Shown: positions 8,559-17,101 of the stretch, one piece after another
How positions within the stretch are numbered: the stretch's first letter is position 1
Layout: each line of letters opens with the position of its first letter
DNA from: Deltaproteobacteria bacterium
Lineage (GTDB): Bacteria; Myxococcota_A; Polyangia; DRWM01; JAAZOP01
DNA: 64,000 nt
Direction: 5' to 3'
NCBI GenBank assembly: GCA_016218815.1
Contig: JACRCX010000082.1
Coordinates: forward strand, 43,004-107,003
Notes under the pieces: generated by a model
Seen by the model: only the letters and a program-made list of their open reading frames with translations
Told to the model about the DNA's origin: nothing
The model's database searches: none
Program-made: the position numbers and the translations under genes

Positions 8559-8659
8559 ATCATCGGGGGAACCTACACGCGGCGGGGCCGCGCTTCAAGG
8601 GGCGGCAGCGGGCATGCAGGGCGCGTCGGATGAGAGCCGCACGCCGCGGTGCGACCGTC

Positions 8660-8941
8660 TCAACCGTCCTTGCCGCCACGCAGCACCTTCAACTGCGCCG
8701 CGAGGTCGGCCGCTGACGCCGCCGGTCTCTCCGAGGCCGCGGCCGAGCGCTCGCGGGCCGCCGCGGCGTTGGCCTCGTACTCGGCGCGCCGTTTGCCGTC
8801 CTGCTCCTTGGCCGCGGCGCGATCCCAGAGGTGTGCGGCTTCGAGGTACGCCCGCACCTCGCTGATCACGTCCGTGGCTTCCTGGGCCTTGGCCTGGGCG
8901 GCTTGCGCCTTGGCTACGTGCGGGTTGCGACCGAATCCCAT
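8660..8941 (-). CDS. Small Ala-rich coiled-coil protein
   Basis: A 93-residue protein beginning MGFGRNPHVAKAQAAQAK. It is almost entirely predicted helix with heptad-like Ala and charged residues (AEYEANAAAARERSAAA). Similar small proteins starting G-F-G-R-N-P-H-V are familiar from myxobacterial genomes, but no function is known to me. ATG 8941 is chosen over a longer frame because AAGGAGGGG lies at a good distance at 8946-8954. Confidence 0.65.
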   Translation of the reverse strand: MGFGRNPHVAKAQAAQAKAQEATDVISEVRAYLEAAHLWDRAAAKEQDGKRRAEYEANAAAARERSAAASERPAASAADLAAQLKVLRGGKDG

Positions 8942-9091
8942 GCGGCCCCTCCTTGGCGACACCTTGGTAGCTCATGGGCGAACGCGTGTCGAGCATCGTT
9001 CGCTTCCGGGGTCCCCACCCGTTGCCTTCGGCGGCGGGTGCTCGGTGGCGTCGCCCTTGAGTGTCGGCCGAAGTCGGACCACAATCAGCTC

Positions 9092-11014
9092 GTGCGCCCG
9101 CGGTTCCGGAGTCGTCTGGTGGTGGCGCCGCTGCTGTTGGCGGAGGTTGCCGCCTGCAGCGGCGATGTGTCCGAGCCCGTGTCCCGGCGGACCCTGCCCG
9201 TCGACTACCGGGGACCGGAGGTGCGGGAATACTTCGTCGAGGGTACCTCGACGGTGACGGTGGAGCCCACCTGCGTGGGGGAGGACGAGCGGGAGGCGCG
9301 GGCGCTGGAACTGGTGAGCTACAAGCACATCGTCCTCGAGTGGTACCTGTACCTGCGCCTCGCCGACAGCCTCGCGCCGGACGGGGAGACCCCGGACGGT
9401 GGGTTCCACGCGCACGTGCGCAACGGGGCGATGGAGGACCTCGAGCTGACGGCGGTCGGCGAGGCGACCTACGCCTTCCGGTTCCGCGGCGAGATCAGCG
9501 CGCCGCTCGAGCTGTTCGACCTGCTCCCCGCGGCGGAGCCGGACACCGACGCCGGTCTCGTCGACGCGGGGCCGGACGGCGACACTCTCCCGGACGCCGA
9601 GGGCCGGCTCCTGGCCTTGCAACTGCCCGTGCTGGACAACGAGGAGATGGCACAGCTCGAGCCGGGCGACGAGTGGTACAGGCGGTGGCCGCGTGGGTCG
9701 TTCGATCCCGCGGGGTACGAGGGTGAGCTGGAGGTGGTCGACCTGACGGTCACGCCCGAGGACCGGTCGCTGGACGGGTACATCGACCACCGCCGGCTGC
9801 TCGAGGACGGACGCCTCACCGTCGGGATCCACATCGGCTGGGACTACAACCCGGAACGCTACGACCTGCGGCACGCGCTGCAAGTCTACGACTGGCTGGT
9901 CGACCAGGGATTCCGCTCGCCCGCCGACTCGTTCGACTACTACACCATCGACAGCGGGCCGCTGACCAAGACGGTGCTGGTCAACGGGCTTCCCGTTTCG
10001 GTGGAGGTGACGTTGGTCCACGCCCGCCAGGGAGACGCGGGGAGCATCGACTTCTCGCGCCGGATGAAGGAGGCGCTGCTCCGGAGCTTCCGGGAGCGCG
10101 AGGTGATCATCTACCTGGGCCATTCGGGCAACCACCAGGGCTTTCTGCTGGGAAACTGGTACGCGGTCCCATGGGACGCGGGCGCGCTCCTGGACCACGA
10201 GCTGCCGCTGATCGAGATGGCCGATTTCTATCAGGTCGTCCTGGCCGACGGCTGCCACACGTACTCGCTGGGAGAGCCGTTCTTCGCCAACCCGGCCAAG
10301 AGCGGGCGGACCAACCTGGACCTCGTCGCCACCACCAACCTCTCGATCACCCCCGATGCCGGCGACCACGCCATCTGGCTGCTCATGGCGCTGTTCGGAC
10401 GCGACGGTCGGCCCCCGCGCGGCACGAGCTACGACGAGCTGCTGGGCTGGTACCACCCCGCGATGACGTACATGGGCCTGTACGGCGTGCACGGGATCGA
10501 CGACAACCCCCGGCTCAACCCTCTGGCCGACGCGGCGCTGCTGTGCGCGCCCTGCGAGCGGGACGAGGACTGCGCCGCCGCTGGGAACGCGTGCCTGGAC
10601 CTCGACGGTGGCTCCTTCTGCCTGCCCGAGTGCCTGTCCGACGACGGCTGCCCCGGGGCGACGACGTGTCGCGTGCACGAGGCCCGGCGCGAGTGGGGGC
10701 GGCCGGGCGGTTTCTGCACGCCGGCCGACGACACCTGCCCGCGACCTTCTCCCGAGGCCGGGACGGAAGATGACGGCGACGCGGCGCCTCCCGCGGACGA
10801 CGACGCGGCGGCCGACTCGACCGTCGAGGCGTCGATTCCCGCGGCCGACGTGGGTCCCGATGATGCGCCGGACGAGGAGCCGACCGCGGGGCAGTCCGGG
10901 TGCGGCTGTCGTGCCGCCGGAGCCGGACGCCTGGGCTCCGGCGTCCCGTTCTGTCTCCTGGCGCTCGCGTCGCTGCTTCGCGTGGCGGCGAGGCGAGCGC
11001 GGCGGGTTCGCTGA
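9092..11014 (+). CDS. Lipoprotein with probable clan CD peptidase core and MYXO-CTERM tail
   Basis: From GTG 9092 the 640-residue product has a short Arg-rich N-terminus, a hydrophobic stretch (LVVAPLLLAEVAAC) ending in a plausible lipobox Cys, and at the far C-terminus a G-C-G-C-R motif, a hydrophobic helix and an Arg cluster of MYXO-CTERM type. In the middle are two clan CD hallmarks: a hydrophobic strand ending in H344-S-G (VIIYLGHSG) and a second ending in D-G-C388-H (YQVVLADGC). These are the spacing and context of the His/Cys dyad in caspase, gingipain and CHAT-like peptidases. A Cys-rich module (550-620) precedes an acidic linker. The peptidase call is inferred; the start is uncertain because no strong Shine-Dalgarno is present. 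Confidence 0.6.
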   Translation: MRPRFRSRLVVAPLLLAEVAACSGDVSEPVSRRTLPVDYRGPEVREYFVEGTSTVTVEPTCVGEDEREARALELVSYKHIVLEWYLYLRLADSLAPDGETPDGGFHAHVRNGAMEDLELTAVGEATYAFRFRGEISAPLELFDLLPAAEPDTDAGLVDAGPDGDTLPDAEGRLLALQLPVLDNEEMAQLEPGDEWYRRWPRGSFDPAGYEGELEVVDLTVTPEDRSLDGYIDHRRLLEDGRLTVGIHIGWDYNPERYDLRHALQVYDWLVDQGFRSPADSFDYYTIDSGPLTKTVLVNGLPVSVEVTLVHARQGDAGSIDFSRRMKEALLRSFREREVIIYLGHSGNHQGFLLGNWYAVPWDAGALLDHELPLIEMADFYQVVLADGCHTYSLGEPFFANPAKSGRTNLDLVATTNLSITPDAGDHAIWLLMALFGRDGRPPRGTSYDELLGWYHPAMTYMGLYGVHGIDDNPRLNPLADAALLCAPCERDEDCAAAGNACLDLDGGSFCLPECLSDDGCPGATTCRVHEARREWGRPGGFCTPADDTCPRPSPEAGTEDDGDAAPPADDDAAADSTVEASIPAADVGPDDAPDEEPTAGQSGCGCRAAGAGRLGSGVPFCLLALASLLRVAARRARRVR

Positions 11015-11033
11015 CCGGCGCTCGTCCGGGTCC

Positions 11034-12149
11034 TCAGATCCACCCGGCGTCGCGGAACCAGGCCACGGTCTCGCGCAGGCCGGCTCGGACGTCGGGGCAG
11101 CGGTACTCGAAGCCGGTCCGCTTGCTCTTGCCGTTGGCCAGCCAGTAGCTGGAGCCGATGTACGCGGCGGACTGGACCTCCAGGACGCGCAGGCGGGGAA
11201 TGTCCAGACGCCGCTCGAGGAAGGTCCAGGCGAGCGCCAGAGGGACGGCGACCCGGCGCACGGCCGAGAGCGGCAGGAGCGGGACATCCACGATGCGGCG
11301 CCCGCAGAGCAGTGCGATGTAGTGCAGGAACTCGTGGTACGAGATGATGCTGTCGTCGACCACGTCGTAGTCTTCGCCCACGGTGTCGTCCCGTTCGGCG
11401 ACGAATGTCGCGAAGCGGGCGAGATCCCGCACGTGCACCGAGGTCGTGATGGCGTTGCGGGCGTCGGCCGGGATGAGCGGGACGTAGCCACGGGCGACGG
11501 CGAGGATGATGCCGCCGTGGCCGTAGTCGCCGCCCGGCCCGTAGATCGGCGCGGGGCGGATGACGGTCACGGGGAGCCCGTGCCTGCGGGAGGCCTCCCA
11601 CACGCGCTGCTCCTGGACCCACTTGCTCCTGGCGTAGTCGTTGACGAGGTGCGTTCCGGCGGGGCCCGTGGCGTCGGGCGGGGCGGTCTTCGGGGAGGAG
11701 CAGGACTCGTCGAAGGGCACGTTGCGTCGCGGGCCGTCGGCCGCGGTGTAAGGCTTGCCGAAGACGCCGCAGGTGCTCCAGTGGACGAAGCGGGCGATCC
11801 CGGCGGGGGCGGCGCGGGCGAGGAGGTTCGCCGTGCCGTCGACATTGATGCGCATCAGCCGTTCGAGCGGGGCGCTGTAGTCGTAGAGCGACGCGGTGTG
11901 GAAGACGTGGGTGATGGGCCTGGTGAAGAGGGCGTCCAGGGATGCGGGCTCGAGGAGATCGGCGGGGACGAGCTCCAGGCGCGGGTCCGCCGGATCGACG
12001 CCGGCCCAGCCGAGGCGCTCGCGTCTGTCGCGCAGCGCCTCGGCCCGGTCGGTCGCGACGACCCGGTGTCCGGCGGCGAGCAGCTCGGCGATGACGTGCG
12101 ACGCGGAAAACCCGGTGGCGCCGGTCACGAGATCCAGGCGGTCCGTCAT
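11034..12149 (-). CDS. NAD-dependent epimerase/dehydratase (3-beta-HSD-like)
   Basis: A 371-residue extended short-chain dehydrogenase. The N-terminal nucleotide motif is TGATGFSASHV, in which the third Gly of the usual TGxxGxxG is replaced by Ala. The catalytic Y-A-R-S-K is present, as are H-W-S-T-C (Ser of the triad) and the R-P-A-P-I-Y-G-P-G segment of the family. A C-terminal Leu-rich stretch (VAVPLALAWTFLERRL) could contact the membrane, as in 3-beta-hydroxysteroid dehydrogenase/isomerases. Substrate cannot be told from sequence. ATG 12149 follows GGAG at a suitable spacing. Confidence 0.8.
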   Translation of the reverse strand: MTDRLDLVTGATGFSASHVIAELLAAGHRVVATDRAEALRDRRERLGWAGVDPADPRLELVPADLLEPASLDALFTRPITHVFHTASLYDYSAPLERLMRINVDGTANLLARAAPAGIARFVHWSTCGVFGKPYTAADGPRRNVPFDESCSSPKTAPPDATGPAGTHLVNDYARSKWVQEQRVWEASRRHGLPVTVIRPAPIYGPGGDYGHGGIILAVARGYVPLIPADARNAITTSVHVRDLARFATFVAERDDTVGEDYDVVDDSIISYHEFLHYIALLCGRRIVDVPLLPLSAVRRVAVPLALAWTFLERRLDIPRLRVLEVQSAAYIGSSYWLANGKSKRTGFEYRCPDVRAGLRETVAWFRDAGWI

Positions 12150-12296
12150 GGGCCGCACTCCACACCCCGCCCGAACCCGGGTCAAGCCGTACTTCGCCGT
12201 CCGGCCGGCAGGACGCTCCGCGTCTCGGGTCGCCCGGCGTGGTCGCCACGGGCCCGGTGACGCTTGGACCCGTGCCGCGGCGCGTCCGGTCGCGGC

Positions 12297-13706
12297 CTAC
12301 GGTGGAGGAACCCAATCGCCCTGCGGGCCGCCGAAGGCGCCCATGTCGTTGCGCGAGCCGTCCACGTCGGCGGCGAGGTGCCCGGGGGTTCCGGCATCGA
12401 TGCAGGGCGAACCGGGCCGCAGATGGTAGTCCCCGGCGTCGGGATCGATGAACCGGGGATCCGTCTCAAGGTTGACGCCGGCGCCGCAGTCGTCCGCCAG
12501 GGCCGGGGCCGGGACCTGCCAGAAGTCGTTGTGCTCGGCGGAGTTGTCCGCGTACGCGCCGCAGCCGATGCCGCTCGGACCGGCGCCGCCGACGAAGATG
12601 TTCCCTTCCGCTGCCGCTGCCCCGAACGCGACGTACAGGTGAGCGGCCAAGATGCCCTCGTTGTCGACGAGAACGTTGTTCTGCACGAGCCCGCCGTCGA
12701 CTCCGAGCGCCCCGCCGCCGAGGTTGCGGGCGAAGATGTTGTTGGTGACGGTCACGTCCGAGTCCAACCAGAAGGCGGGCGTCGTGCCGGAGACGTTGTC
12801 GGCGACCAAGTTGTGGAAGACGTGCATCGGGCCGGAGTGGAGTCGCACGGCGCCGGCGTCCAGGGCCCGGTTGCCGTCGAAGCGGTTGCCGGACCACACG
12901 CCCGACCCCATGCCCGAGACGGCGCCGCCGAGAGTCCCGGCGCGGTTGTCGGCGAAGACCGAGTCGGTGACGACCGCGTGTCCCTCGACCCAGACGGCTC
13001 CGCCGACGTTGGCCGAGTCGCGGAGGAAGCGACTGCGCGCGACGACGAGTTGGCAATCGCGCGCGGCAATCGCTCCGCCGTTCCGGCCGGCCGTATCGTC
13101 CGAGAACAGCGAGTCGACCACGTGGACGGCCGCTCCGTCGGAGGCCACGGCGCCCCCGTCGAGATGGGCCGCGCAGTCGGTCCATTCGGTATCCTCGAGA
13201 AACAGGTCGGCGGGGAAGCCCGGCTCCCGGGCCTCCAGACAGCCGCCGCTGGTCGAGCGTCCGCGGCGGACGGCGACGCGGCGCAGGGTCAGGGTGCCCA
13301 CGGGACCGTCGACGACGAGGCCGGCGGCTCCTGCGGCGTCGAGCACGGCGGGTTCGGTGCCGCACGGATCGGCTTCGAGGACCAGGTGGCGAAGGGCGCC
13401 GTCGTCGGCGAAGAGCAGATCGACGCGGGCGGAGAACGGTGCACCGTCGGGGTCGGGGCGCAGGACGATGCGATCGCAATCGCCGCGGTGGTCGAAGGCG
13501 GCCTGGAGGCCGAGGTACGGATTGGAGGCGGTGCCGTCGCCGGGCCCGGGTCCGGTTCCTTCGGGGACCGCCCAGACGGCGCAACCGGTCACGGTGCAGC
13601 CCGCGGCGTCGGGGTCAGCGCTTTCCTCGCGGTAGCTCTGCCAGCAAGCGGCGGACGTCGCACCGGCCGCGACGCAAGCAACACCCAGCAGGGCGACGGC
13701 TCGCAT
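12297..13706 (-). CDS. Parallel beta-helix lipoprotein
   Basis: A 469-residue exported protein with signal peptide MRAVALLGVACVAAGATSAA and a Cys at the mature N-terminus. The body has many short turns of the right-handed beta-helix type, with recurring N-N-I-F, D-S-V-F-A-D-N, D-S-L-F-S-D-D and G-G-A-V segments between about residues 140 and 400. Such folds usually bind polysaccharide or act as surface adhesins. The C-terminal segment (DPDAGDYHLRPGSPCIDAGT) is the standard ending of choice-of-anchor beta-helix proteins in myxobacteria. No catalytic residues are evident. Confidence 0.75.
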   Translation of the reverse strand: MRAVALLGVACVAAGATSAACWQSYREESADPDAAGCTVTGCAVWAVPEGTGPGPGDGTASNPYLGLQAAFDHRGDCDRIVLRPDPDGAPFSARVDLLFADDGALRHLVLEADPCGTEPAVLDAAGAAGLVVDGPVGTLTLRRVAVRRGRSTSGGCLEAREPGFPADLFLEDTEWTDCAAHLDGGAVASDGAAVHVVDSLFSDDTAGRNGGAIAARDCQLVVARSRFLRDSANVGGAVWVEGHAVVTDSVFADNRAGTLGGAVSGMGSGVWSGNRFDGNRALDAGAVRLHSGPMHVFHNLVADNVSGTTPAFWLDSDVTVTNNIFARNLGGGALGVDGGLVQNNVLVDNEGILAAHLYVAFGAAAAEGNIFVGGAGPSGIGCGAYADNSAEHNDFWQVPAPALADDCGAGVNLETDPRFIDPDAGDYHLRPGSPCIDAGTPGHLAADVDGSRNDMGAFGGPQGDWVPPP

Positions 13707-13756
13707 CCAAGCCCTCCTTCGGTCCGCCTCTCGGCGACGAGTCTATCACCTTGTGG

Positions 13757-13832
13757 TGGGGTGAGCGACGGGAGTCGAACCCGCAACGTCTGGAGCCACA
13801 GTCCAGTGCTCTACCATTGAGCTACGCCCACC
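13757..13832 (-). tRNA. tRNA-His (GTG)
   Basis: Complete cloverleaf on the minus strand. The acceptor pairs GTGGGCG with CGCTCAC (one G-U), with an extra G at position -1 facing discriminator C73, as required for tRNA-His. The anticodon loop is CTGTGGC. A 3' CCA is encoded. Confidence 0.95.
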
Positions 13833-13903
13833 GTCGTCGCGGAGCGCCGAGCGTTCCGCGCGCCCGCCGGCCGGACCGGCGAGCCCCGGGAAGCCCGCCT
13901 TCT

Positions 13904-13921
13904 AGCGGCAAAACAGCCGCT
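13904..13921 (-). terminator. Possible hairpin after tRNA-Arg (TCT)
   Basis: A perfect 6-bp stem (AGCGGC/GCCGCT) with a six-base loop lies 17 bases past the tRNA-Arg 3' end. There is no clear U tract, so it may be a processing or weak termination structure. Confidence 0.3.
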
Positions 13922-13938
13922 TGGCAAGCCTCGCTCGG

Positions 13939-14012
13939 TGCGCCCGGCAGGACTCGAACCTGCAACCAGCGGATTAGAAATCCGCTGCACTATCCGATTG
14001 TGCTACGGGCGC
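13939..14012 (-). tRNA. tRNA-Arg (TCT)
   Basis: Complete cloverleaf on the minus strand. The acceptor arm GCGCCCG pairs with CGGGCGC, the anticodon stem GCGGA pairs with TCCGC, and the loop is TTTCTAA (anticodon TCT). The T-arm contains GTTCGAG. Discriminator A is followed by CCG, so the final A of CCA is not encoded. An integrase remnant ends 19 bases before its 5' end. Confidence 0.95.
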
Positions 14013-14031
14013 AAGCAATGATATCCACTGG

Positions 14032-14478
14032 TTACGGCTTCAGTCCCTCCTCCTTCGCGTCGAGCGTAGCGCCAGCGTAACTGTTGTTGCTCTTCTGCGA
14101 CGCCTCGAGGGTCAGCACGCGCGGTTCCGACAGGTCCACGCACGCGGCGGCGAAGTCCTTCCGGTCGAACCGGCCGGGGACCATGTGCGCGTATCGCTGC
14201 GTCGTCCCGAAGCTGGCGTGCCCGAGGATCATCTGCAGCTTCTCCAGCGAGCCTCCGTCCATGACGTAGCGGCTCGCGAACGTGTGGCGCGTCACCTGAT
14301 ACCACGTCATCGACGGCAAGCTACACGCGGCGCGCGCCACCTTCAAGTGGCGGTGCAGCGAGTGCAGGGTGACGTCGCGGCCGAAGGTGTCGACCGCGGC
14401 GTGGGGCGACGCCGACGCCGGCGGAACGGGAACTACTTCCCGTCCACGGTTCTTGTGCCCCGTGCGGACATTAGTCTC
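14032..14478 (-). pseudogene. Tyrosine recombinase (integrase) remnant, 5' truncated
   Basis: The minus frame is open for 148 codons after an in-frame TGA at 14481-14479, and has no credible start. It reads as the C-terminal half of a phage-type integrase: an R-T-G-H-K-N-R-G-R beta-turn segment, then V-V-P-V-P-P, then W-Y-Q-V-T-R-H-T-F-A-S (Arg and His of the active site), M-I-L-G-H (second His) and T-Q-R-Y-A-H with the nucleophilic Tyr. The first catalytic Arg and the arm-binding domain are missing. It sits directly beside tRNA-Arg(TCT), a normal target for such enzymes, and marks an old insertion. Confidence 0.8.
14059..14082. repeat. 24-bp segment shared with 8378-8401
   Basis: Second copy of the segment described at 8378. 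Here it is inside the last codons of the integrase remnant and encodes S-Y-A-G-A-T-L-D. Confidence 0.5.
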
Positions 14479-14540
14479 TCATTGTTGTTGCCATAATGTC
14501 CTACGGCGGCTATCGTCAATCTCGGAAGGAGAGCGGCTGC

Positions 14541-14825
14541 GTGGGGAAGGTGTCCGCGTTCACGCTCGAGGGGTTGGACCTGTGGTTCAACTCGAGCGAC
14601 CACCTTCCCCCGCACTTCCATGCCCGCAAGCCGGGCCGCTGGGAGGTACGGGTGTTCTTGCTGCTGTGCGCCGACGGCCACCTGGCGTTCGAGAAGAGGT
14701 GGCCGCCCGGGCGCCCGGGCCCTCGGGCCCAGGAGCGGGATGCCATCCTGCGGGCGACGCTGAAGCACCGGGCCGAACTGCTGCAGGAGTGGGAGCAGAA
14801 GGTGCTGACGAAGGAGAAGAGGTGA
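14541..14825 (+). CDS. DUF4160-domain protein
   Basis: From GTG 14541, with AAGGAG eleven bases upstream, the gene encodes 94 residues. The core is LDLWFNSSDHLPPHFHARKP followed by W-E-V-R-V-F, the signature of DUF4160, a small fold with conserved D-H-x-P-P-H-F-H. DUF4160 genes are usually paired with a DUF2442 gene, and the pair has been suspected to be toxin-antitoxin-like, without proof that I know of. An upstream ATG at 14496 is in frame but gives a less typical N-terminus. The stop overlaps the next start by one base (TGATG). Confidence 0.7.
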   Translation: MGKVSAFTLEGLDLWFNSSDHLPPHFHARKPGRWEVRVFLLLCADGHLAFEKRWPPGRPGPRAQERDAILRATLKHRAELLQEWEQKVLTKEKR

Positions 14826-15643
14826 TGGAATCGGCCGTGCAGATGACGGTGCTGATGAGGGACCCCGACTGCGCATGGGCGGTCCGATCCGCCGGCGCCG
14901 TGCGAGTGTTGCGGTCCGGCGGTGCGGCAGCCGCTGCGCGCACGCCCAACGCGTTCGTGCTGACGCTGGCGTCGGGGCTCTCCGAGGTCGCGGATTTCGT
15001 CCGCGAGGCCAACCGGCGTCACGTCCTGCGCGCCCTGCTGGTCCACGCAGACGTCGACGAGCCGTGGATCACGCCAGCGCTCGACAAGGCGAACCTGCGG
15101 ACCCTCCGCAACTTGCTTGTCCACCGGGGGGCGACGGTGCCGCGACGGATTCTCGACGCCTGGCGGATGGGTGCCCAGAACGACCTCATCGCCGACGCGA
15201 CGGTCGCCCAAGAGCGGTTGCTCGTGCTGTCGTGCGCATTGGAGCGACTCGAGTTGCCCCTCGGTCGCCTGCCCGCCCTGGCCGCCATCCTGCCGAACGA
15301 CCGCGCCAGGCTCGAGGTCGCCGATGACGGGAGCTACATGTACTGGCCCGCCGCCGACGTGCACCTTGACCTCGAGGCGGTGCGCGTAGCGCTCGACCCC
15401 GGCGCACGCGACCGGGCTCTTCGACGGAAGCTGCGGCACGACCGACGCTTCGGCCTGGCCGTCACCAAGTTGCGCGAGACCAAGGGGTTGCGGCAGTCGG
15501 ATGTGCCGGGCGTATCGGCGCGGCAACTGCGTCGCATCGAGGCCGGCGAGTTCCTCCCGCGGGTGGATACGTTGAAGAAGATGGCGGCCGCGCACCGGAT
15601 GAAGCTGTCCGAGTACCTCGACGCCGTCGCCCAGACCGGGTGA
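14825..15643 (+). CDS. DUF2442 plus helix-turn-helix protein
   Basis: A 272-residue protein, translationally coupled to the DUF4160 gene. A DUF2442-like block lies around residues 165-190 (DGSYMYWPAADVHLDLEAVR), followed by a C-terminal Xre-type HTH (GLRQSDVPGVSARQLRRIEA, about 220-265). The N-terminal 150 residues are extra and not recognised; stand-alone DUF2442 proteins are about 80-100 residues. The HTH suggests autoregulation of the pair. It lies beside an integrase remnant and a tRNA gene, so it is likely to be mobile cargo. Confidence 0.65.
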   Translation: MESAVQMTVLMRDPDCAWAVRSAGAVRVLRSGGAAAAARTPNAFVLTLASGLSEVADFVREANRRHVLRALLVHADVDEPWITPALDKANLRTLRNLLVHRGATVPRRILDAWRMGAQNDLIADATVAQERLLVLSCALERLELPLGRLPALAAILPNDRARLEVADDGSYMYWPAADVHLDLEAVRVALDPGARDRALRRKLRHDRRFGLAVTKLRETKGLRQSDVPGVSARQLRRIEAGEFLPRVDTLKKMAAAHRMKLSEYLDAVAQTG

Positions 15644-16062
15644 GAGCCACGACCTCCATTCGCGGCCCAGTTCGTTGGGTCAGGTAGGCCCGCCCGGCGA
15701 CGTCCAGTTCCACCCCTCCCCGTCCATCGCTGCCAGCAGCGCGCAGATGGTGAGGCGAGGTTGTACAGGAAGTCCGGTCCCGTCGTCGTTGCCGGGCGTC
15801 GGCCGGAGCGATGGACTCGCTATCACCGAGTTCGGCAGGGGGCCGAGATGCTCCAGGCGGGCCAGGTTCTCGACGGGAAGTTGCCGCGAGGCCCAGCCGG
15901 CGGCCCGCATCGGCCAGGAGAACATCTGCGACGTGACCGACATCCCAGACCGGCGACAGCCCGTACATCGTTCGCAGTGCGCCGCTGCGGTGCCCAAAGC
16001 GCAAGCACAAGCGGCTTGCGAAGGCCTCGCCTCACGGCGCAGGATCGCCGCAGGAGGCCGTG
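15644..16062. other. Gene-poor 0.4-kb stretch
   Basis: No confident gene. A minus-strand frame at about 15680-15950 reads like protein (MSVTSQMFSWPMRAAGWAS, later LARLEHLGPLPNSVIASPS) and could be a decayed gene, but it has no start and no family that I recognise. Just before the next gene there is a perfect 7-bp inverted repeat (16000-16006 with 16014-16020, seven-base loop) without a T tract. Confidence 0.35.
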
Positions 16063-16986
16063 ATGAGGTGGAACGCAACAGGGACATGTGTTGTCGCCGC
16101 GGCGCTCGCGCTCGCCGCACTCGACGGCGGGTGCAAGAAGGACGCACCCGCGTGCGCGACGGGAGAACAGCAGCCGTGCGGGTGCCCGGACGGCTCTGCC
16201 GGCACGAGGAGCTGCTGGGACGACGGCTCGCGATGGGGCGACTGCCAGTGCGGCGTCGCAGCGGCAGCGCCGCCCGGCGCCGGGGCCGTCGCGGTCGTCG
16301 GCGGCAGCGCAGGCGCGGCCGGCACGGACGCCTCTGCGGCGAGCGCGTCGGACGCGGGTGACACGGGCGGCGGCGACGGGGCGCCCGAGCGCGTCGTGAT
16401 CGGCGGGCCGTCCATCACGGCGGAGCAGGTGGCGGCCATCCAGGCGCGCGTCGAGACCGAGTTGAGCATGGAGAACATCCTCGGGCCGGCAGCCGGGTCC
16501 GGCGCCACCGGCGGCGGGGAGTTCACCGGCGAAGGCTCCGCCGTCAGCGGGCTGCACGACGCCCTGGCCGGCGCGGCCGGCGGGGGACCGGACGCGGGCG
16601 GAACGGACTCCACCGCGGCGGCGTCGCCAGTCCGCGGCCGCGTCCGGACCTCGGGCGCCTCTCCGGCCGGCGGCAGCGGGCGGTTGAGCGGCAGCGTGTT
16701 CTCCCAGACGCTGGCCAGGAAACGCGGCGCGATCGAGGCCTGCTACAACAACGCCTTGGCGCGCAGCCCGGAGGTCGGCGGCGACCTGATCTTCCTCATC
16801 ACCATCGGAACCGAGGGCGCCGTGTCCGTCGAGGTGGAGCAGAACTCGGCCGAGCTGCAGGCTGCCGGCGTGACCGATTGCATCGTGGCCAGGCTCCGCA
16901 CGATGAACTTCACCGCGAGTCCCCCCGAGGGCGGCGAGTTCCGCGTGCGGCTGCCGATGTCGCTCCTGCCGCCCGAGGGGGCGTAG
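16063..16986 (+). CDS. Lipoprotein with AgmX/PglI-like C-terminal domain
   Basis: A 307-residue protein with a lipoprotein signal ending in L-D-G-G-C24, a short Cys-rich segment (CGCPDGSAGTRSCWDDG), a long Ala/Gly linker and a C-terminal domain of about 95 residues. That domain has the AgmX/PglI and TonB-C-like pattern: I-E-A-C-Y near its start, L-I-F-L-I-T-I-G-T-E-G-A-V in the middle and V-T-D-C-I then R-T-M-N-F near the end. In Myxococcus this family is tied to gliding and cell-envelope complexes. ATG 16063 follows CAGGAGG; a GTG three bases upstream is less well placed. Confidence 0.75.
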   Translation: MRWNATGTCVVAAALALAALDGGCKKDAPACATGEQQPCGCPDGSAGTRSCWDDGSRWGDCQCGVAAAAPPGAGAVAVVGGSAGAAGTDASAASASDAGDTGGGDGAPERVVIGGPSITAEQVAAIQARVETELSMENILGPAAGSGATGGGEFTGEGSAVSGLHDALAGAAGGGPDAGGTDSTAAASPVRGRVRTSGASPAGGSGRLSGSVFSQTLARKRGAIEACYNNALARSPEVGGDLIFLITIGTEGAVSVEVEQNSAELQAAGVTDCIVARLRTMNFTASPPEGGEFRVRLPMSLLPPEGA

Positions 16987-17028
16987 TTCTACGTTCTACG
17001 TTCTACGTCTTTCGTTCTTCGTTTCCGG
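16987..17028. repeat. Tandem heptamer array (TTCTACG)
   Basis: Six consecutive 7-base units begin at the stop of the preceding gene. The first three are identical TTCTACG; the next three drift (TCTTTCG, TTCTTCG, TTTCCGG). Confidence 0.85.
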
Positions 17029-17101
17029 GCCGAGACCAGGGCGTGACGGCGCGGCGAACGACCCTCGTGCAGACGTGGCGCGGCGGCGGTATCATCCGGA
17101 T

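Noticed and set aside
15680..16147. Minus-strand protein-like frame
   Set aside because: Some segments read like protein, but there is no start signal, no family match, and it overlaps the start of a well-supported plus-strand lipoprotein gene.
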